Below are positions 60,995 through 64,000 of a stretch of DNA of 64,000 bases, piece by piece. Source of the stretch: Juglans regia (taxonomy: Eukaryota; Streptophyta; Magnoliopsida; Fagales; Juglandaceae); the NCBI RefSeq assembly GCF_001411555.2, contig NC_049910.1:29545150-29609149 (forward strand). Reading direction: 5' to 3'. The position numbers and the translations under genes were made by a program. A model generated the notes under the pieces. It did not search any database. It was not told the origin of the DNA and saw only the letters and a list, made by a program, of their open reading frames with translations. Numbering within the stretch: the stretch's first letter is position 1; each line of letters starts with the position of its first letter.

Positions 60995-62330
60995 ACCTCA
61001 CCAATGAACCAGGTTGCGGCCCGGGTTACTGGACTGGACTGGTCAGATTATAATATAATATAATAATATTATTTATAAATTTTAATTTTTTTTTGAAATT
61101 TTACTTTTTCTTTTATGTGCATGTTCTTATTGTTAAATACATGTATGAATTATTTAATATTTATCTTGGATCTTATTTAAGTTTTTGTTATTATGCCATA
61201 TATAATTGTTTATCCAATATGGGGCAAATGATTTACACCAAAATTAAGGAAAAAATTGGTTGCTTAAAGGTACAAGATTTTCTTAAATTTTGGTGAAAAA
61301 TCATTAAACTCTATAGTAAGGTGGATATGATGTAGTGAAAAAATCTGTGTCAAGATCTACTCCCAAAGGAGGGTCTTAATGATACTACTAGTTCATCCAT
61401 CAAATTAAGGTTGGAGTGAACAATTTGTGTGTCAAGATCTAATCCCAAAGGAGGATCTTCATGACACTACTAGTTCATCCATCAAAGTAAGGCTGGACGA
61501 AACAATTTGTATGGTAGAGCTTACTCTCAAAGGAGAATTTTGATGATACATCTAGTTCATTAACATAATTTAATACTGGTGAGAACACTTTGTGTATTAA
61601 GATCTACTCAAAAAGGAGGGTTTTGATGACACTACGTGTTCATCCATAATTGTTTAAATTCTGATTATCGTTTATGAGTGTCTAACTCAAAGCATTATGT
61701 GACAAAAATTTTCTTGCAGTAAGCGTACCGACATCGTTATATTCACAGACTTCATCTGTTCCTTTTTTGAATGACTCTAATTTTTTTGAATGGGTTGAAT
61801 GAGTCAGATTCACCTTAGGAGTCATGCACCTGGACTCATCTCTTAAGAGTCCAAAACCACCACCCATCCCTGAGAGTAGTAACAAGGATGAGAGAGAATC
61901 ATTTAAACAGTGAGAGAGATCAAACATGCTGAGTCTAATGTTCATGAGAATGACCATAGCTAAAAATATAAAAAATTCACTCCCTAGTAGGGTGGATGCC
62001 CAAATAATTTTGCAAAATGTTGAGGAGAAGTTTCAGTCCACAGATAAATCTTTAGCAAGAAGATTGATGGCTAGGCTTACCACCATGAAATATGATGGAG
62101 CTAAAGGATTGTAAGAGCATATCCTTGAAATGACAAATATTGTTGCCAGATTACAAACCCTAGGAATGAAAGTAGGGGAGTCCTTTATTGGACAGTTTAT
62201 TCTGAACTCATTGCTACCTCAATACGGTCCATTCCAGCTGCACTATAATTCTATTAAAGATAAATAAATGTGAATGAGTTGGCAACTATGTTAGTTCAGG
62301 AGGAAGCAAGACTGAAACAAGGACATTACT
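60995..62330 (+). mobile_element. Left arm of a large inverted repeat: copia leader and gag
   Basis: Begins at 'cctcaccaatgaaccaggt' and has an AT-rich portion, four tandem units of about 82 bp (61350-61660), then gag sequence. The same series, inverted, runs from the window end back to about 62661. Arms are roughly 88-90 percent identical, so they are old copies. Confidence 0.8.
61340..61660 (+). repeat. Tandem array, four units of about 82 bp
   Basis: 'caagatctactcccaaagga' and variants at 61351, 61433, 61514 and 61597, each followed by 'gttcatccatcaaa'-like text. Four inverted counterparts are at about 63360-63650. Confidence 0.9.
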
Positions 62331-62640
62331 ATGCTAATTTTGTGACTAAAGAATCTACAAAGAAAAAACACCATTATGGAAAAATGAAACGAACTAGACC
62401 ATAGAAAAGAAAGGAGCTTGCAAAATTCAATCAGGTTCAACATAATAGTAGCAAATGCTACTTTTGTGGAAAACATGGACACATGAAAGCTGAGTGTCCA
62501 AAATGCAAGGTTTGGTTTGAAAAGAAGGGTAAGCCTTTTACGTTTGTATGTTTTGAATCAAACCTGATAAATGTTCCTACTAACTCTTGGTGGCTAGATT
62601 CCGGTGTTAATGTTTCTCCATCTCTAATTCGATGAATATT
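61926..62640 (+). pseudogene. Copia-type gag with zinc knuckle and protease start (broken)
   Basis: Gag core words include LMARLTTMKYDGAKG, RLQTLGMKVGESFI and QFILNSLLPQYGPF. A TAA at 62112-62114 interrupts the frame where the right arm reads Gln; a further stop follows near 62264 and at 62401. A CCHC zinc knuckle CYFCGKHGHMKAEC is at 62459-62500 and a protease-like WWLDSG at about 62590-62607. The knuckle and protease lie in the unique spacer, not in the inverted arms. Confidence 0.82.
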
Positions 62641-62660
62641 AGCACCCGAATAGAATTGTA
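62331..62660 (+). other. Spacer of the inverted repeat
   Basis: Single-copy within the window; continues the left arm's gag into the knuckle and protease, then joins the right arm abruptly near 62641-62661. Confidence 0.7.
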
Positions 62661-63110
62661 ATGTCTTTGTTGTTTCAGTCTTACTTCCTCTTGAACTACC
62701 ATAGTTGCCAACTCATTCACATTCTATTTAGCTTTAATAGAATTATAGTGCATTTGGAATGGATTGTGCTGAGGTGGCTATGAGTTCAGAATAAACTGTA
62801 CAATAAATGACTCCTCAACTTTCATTCCCAGTGTTTGTAATCTGGTAGCAATATTTTTCATCTCAAGGATATGCTCTTGCATTCCTTTAGCTCCATCATA
62901 ATTCATGGTGGTAAGTCTAGCCATCAATGTTCCTGCTAAAGATTTATCTGCAGACCAAAACCTCTCCTCAACATTTTGCAAAAATATTTGGGCATCCTCA
63001 CTACTAGGGAGTGAATGTTTTATATTTTCAACCTTGGTCATTCTCATGAACATTAGACTCAGCTTGTTTGATCCCTTCCACTGTTTAAATGATTCTCTCA
63101 CATCCCTATT
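62661..63110 (-). pseudogene. Copia-type gag, second copy (broken)
   Basis: The frame 63101-62778 covers the same gag core (SLMFMRMTKVENIKHSLPSS, DAQIFLQNVEERF, GMQEHILEMKNIATRLQTLG). It stops at QFILNS where the left arm reads on into LLPQ, while lacking the stop that breaks the left arm. The two copies therefore decayed independently. Confidence 0.82.
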
Positions 63111-64000
63111 ACTGCTTTCAGTGATGGGCGGTGGTTTTGGACTTGTAAGGGATGAGTCCAGGTGAATGACACCTTAGGTGAATCTGACTCGCTTAACCCA
63201 TTCAGAAAAATTAGAGCTATTCAAAATAGGAAGAGATGAAGTCTGTGAATGTAATGATATCGGTACGCTTACTGCAAGAAATTTCTCGTCACATAATGCT
63301 TTGAGTTAGACTTATAAACAATAATCAGAATTTAAATAATTATGGATGAACTCATAGTGTCATCAAGACCCTCATTTGGGAGTAGATCTTGATACACAAA
63401 ATGTTCTCACCAGTATTAAATTCTGTAGATGAACTGACTGTATCATCAAAATTCTCATTTGGGAGTAAACTCTGACATGCAAATTGTTTTGTCCAACCTT
63501 ACTTTGATGGATGAACTAGTAGTGTCATCAAGACCCTAATTTAGGAGTAGATCTTGACACACAAATTGTTCACTCCAACCTTTATTTGAAGGATGAATTA
63601 GTAGTGTCATCAAGACCCTCATTTAGCAGTAGATCTTGATAGACAAATTTGTTCACTCCATCATATCCACCTTACTATGGAGTTTAATGATGTTTCACCA
63701 AAATTTAAGAAAGTCTTATTCCTTTGGGCAACTAATCTTTTCCTTAATTTTGGTGTAAATCATTTGCCTCATATTAGATAAACATTTATATATGGCATAA
63801 TAACAATAATTTAAATAAGATACAAAATAAATATTAAATAATTTATACATGTATTTAACAATAAGAACATGTACATAAAAGAAAAAGTAAAATTTCAGGT
63901 TTTTTTTTTCTAAATTAATAAATAATATTAAAATAATCTAGTCTAGGTCTGGATCGGACTAGTCCTATAAGTCGGGCCGAAACCCAGTTCATTGGTGAGG
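62661..64000 (-). mobile_element. Right arm of the large inverted repeat
   Basis: Minus-strand copy of the left arm: gag at 62661-63110, then leader, the 82-bp units, the AT-rich part and 'cctcaccaatgaactgggt' at the window end. It probably continues beyond the window. Confidence 0.8.

Noticed and set aside
60438..61004. 188-codon minus-strand frame with hydrophobic N-terminal part
   Set aside because: Competing frames of similar length on both strands and no recognisable domain; runs into the inverted-repeat arm.

Overview
The window is nuclear DNA of a dicotyledonous, probably woody plant. AT-rich spacers are packed with small inverted-repeat elements whose ends read like 'catctcaactcatc...catccaaac'. 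That style is abundant in walnut and its relatives (Juglandaceae, Fagales), so the family assignment is a reasoned guess; plant origin is certain from the genes and retroelements.

Only two host genes can be supported well, both on the minus strand. The first (3429-4616) is a three-exon R2R3-MYB transcription factor of the RAX/MYB36/MYB87 type (subgroup 14), whose second intron uses a GC-AG donor. The second (28087-29268) is an arginine-rich tandem CCCH zinc-finger protein of the AtTZF1/2/3 type with an intact 393-residue frame, a TATA box 65 bp upstream of the start, and a possible optional intron at its very end. No tRNA, rRNA or CRISPR was found.

The rest is a graveyard of mobile DNA. 5547-10367 is a complete Ty1/copia element (minus) with short, nearly identical LTRs, a TACTA target duplication and a gag-pol broken by four stops and one frameshift. 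10439-11848 is a 1.4-kb solo LTR (target duplication CTATA). 15913-17072 is an inverted-repeat element swollen by an internal minisatellite. 17551-23455 is an old Ty3/gypsy chromovirus (minus) with 352-bp LTRs, into which two other elements inserted (20635-21200 and about 21732-21894). 41700-42165 is a decayed reverse transcriptase of endogenous-pararetrovirus (Caulimoviridae) type. 44573-47212 is a 2.6-kb inverted-repeat element with a large AT-rich tandem array. 50420-53500 is a deleted Tat-like Ty3/gypsy fragment. 53941-55130 is an unclassified LTR-element end. 55802-56211 is a solo LTR (target duplication ATTAT) and 59663-60062 is another LTR of the same family with its primer site. 60995 to the window end is a large head-to-head inverted repeat of copia gag/leader sequence.

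The two genes show no sign of working together; each is a single-copy gene isolated by repeats. About 29.4-41.0 kb and 42.2-50.3 kb hold no recognisable host gene, but a 300-bp stretch at 36160-36470 with four CACGTG boxes looks like an orphan stress-type promoter.
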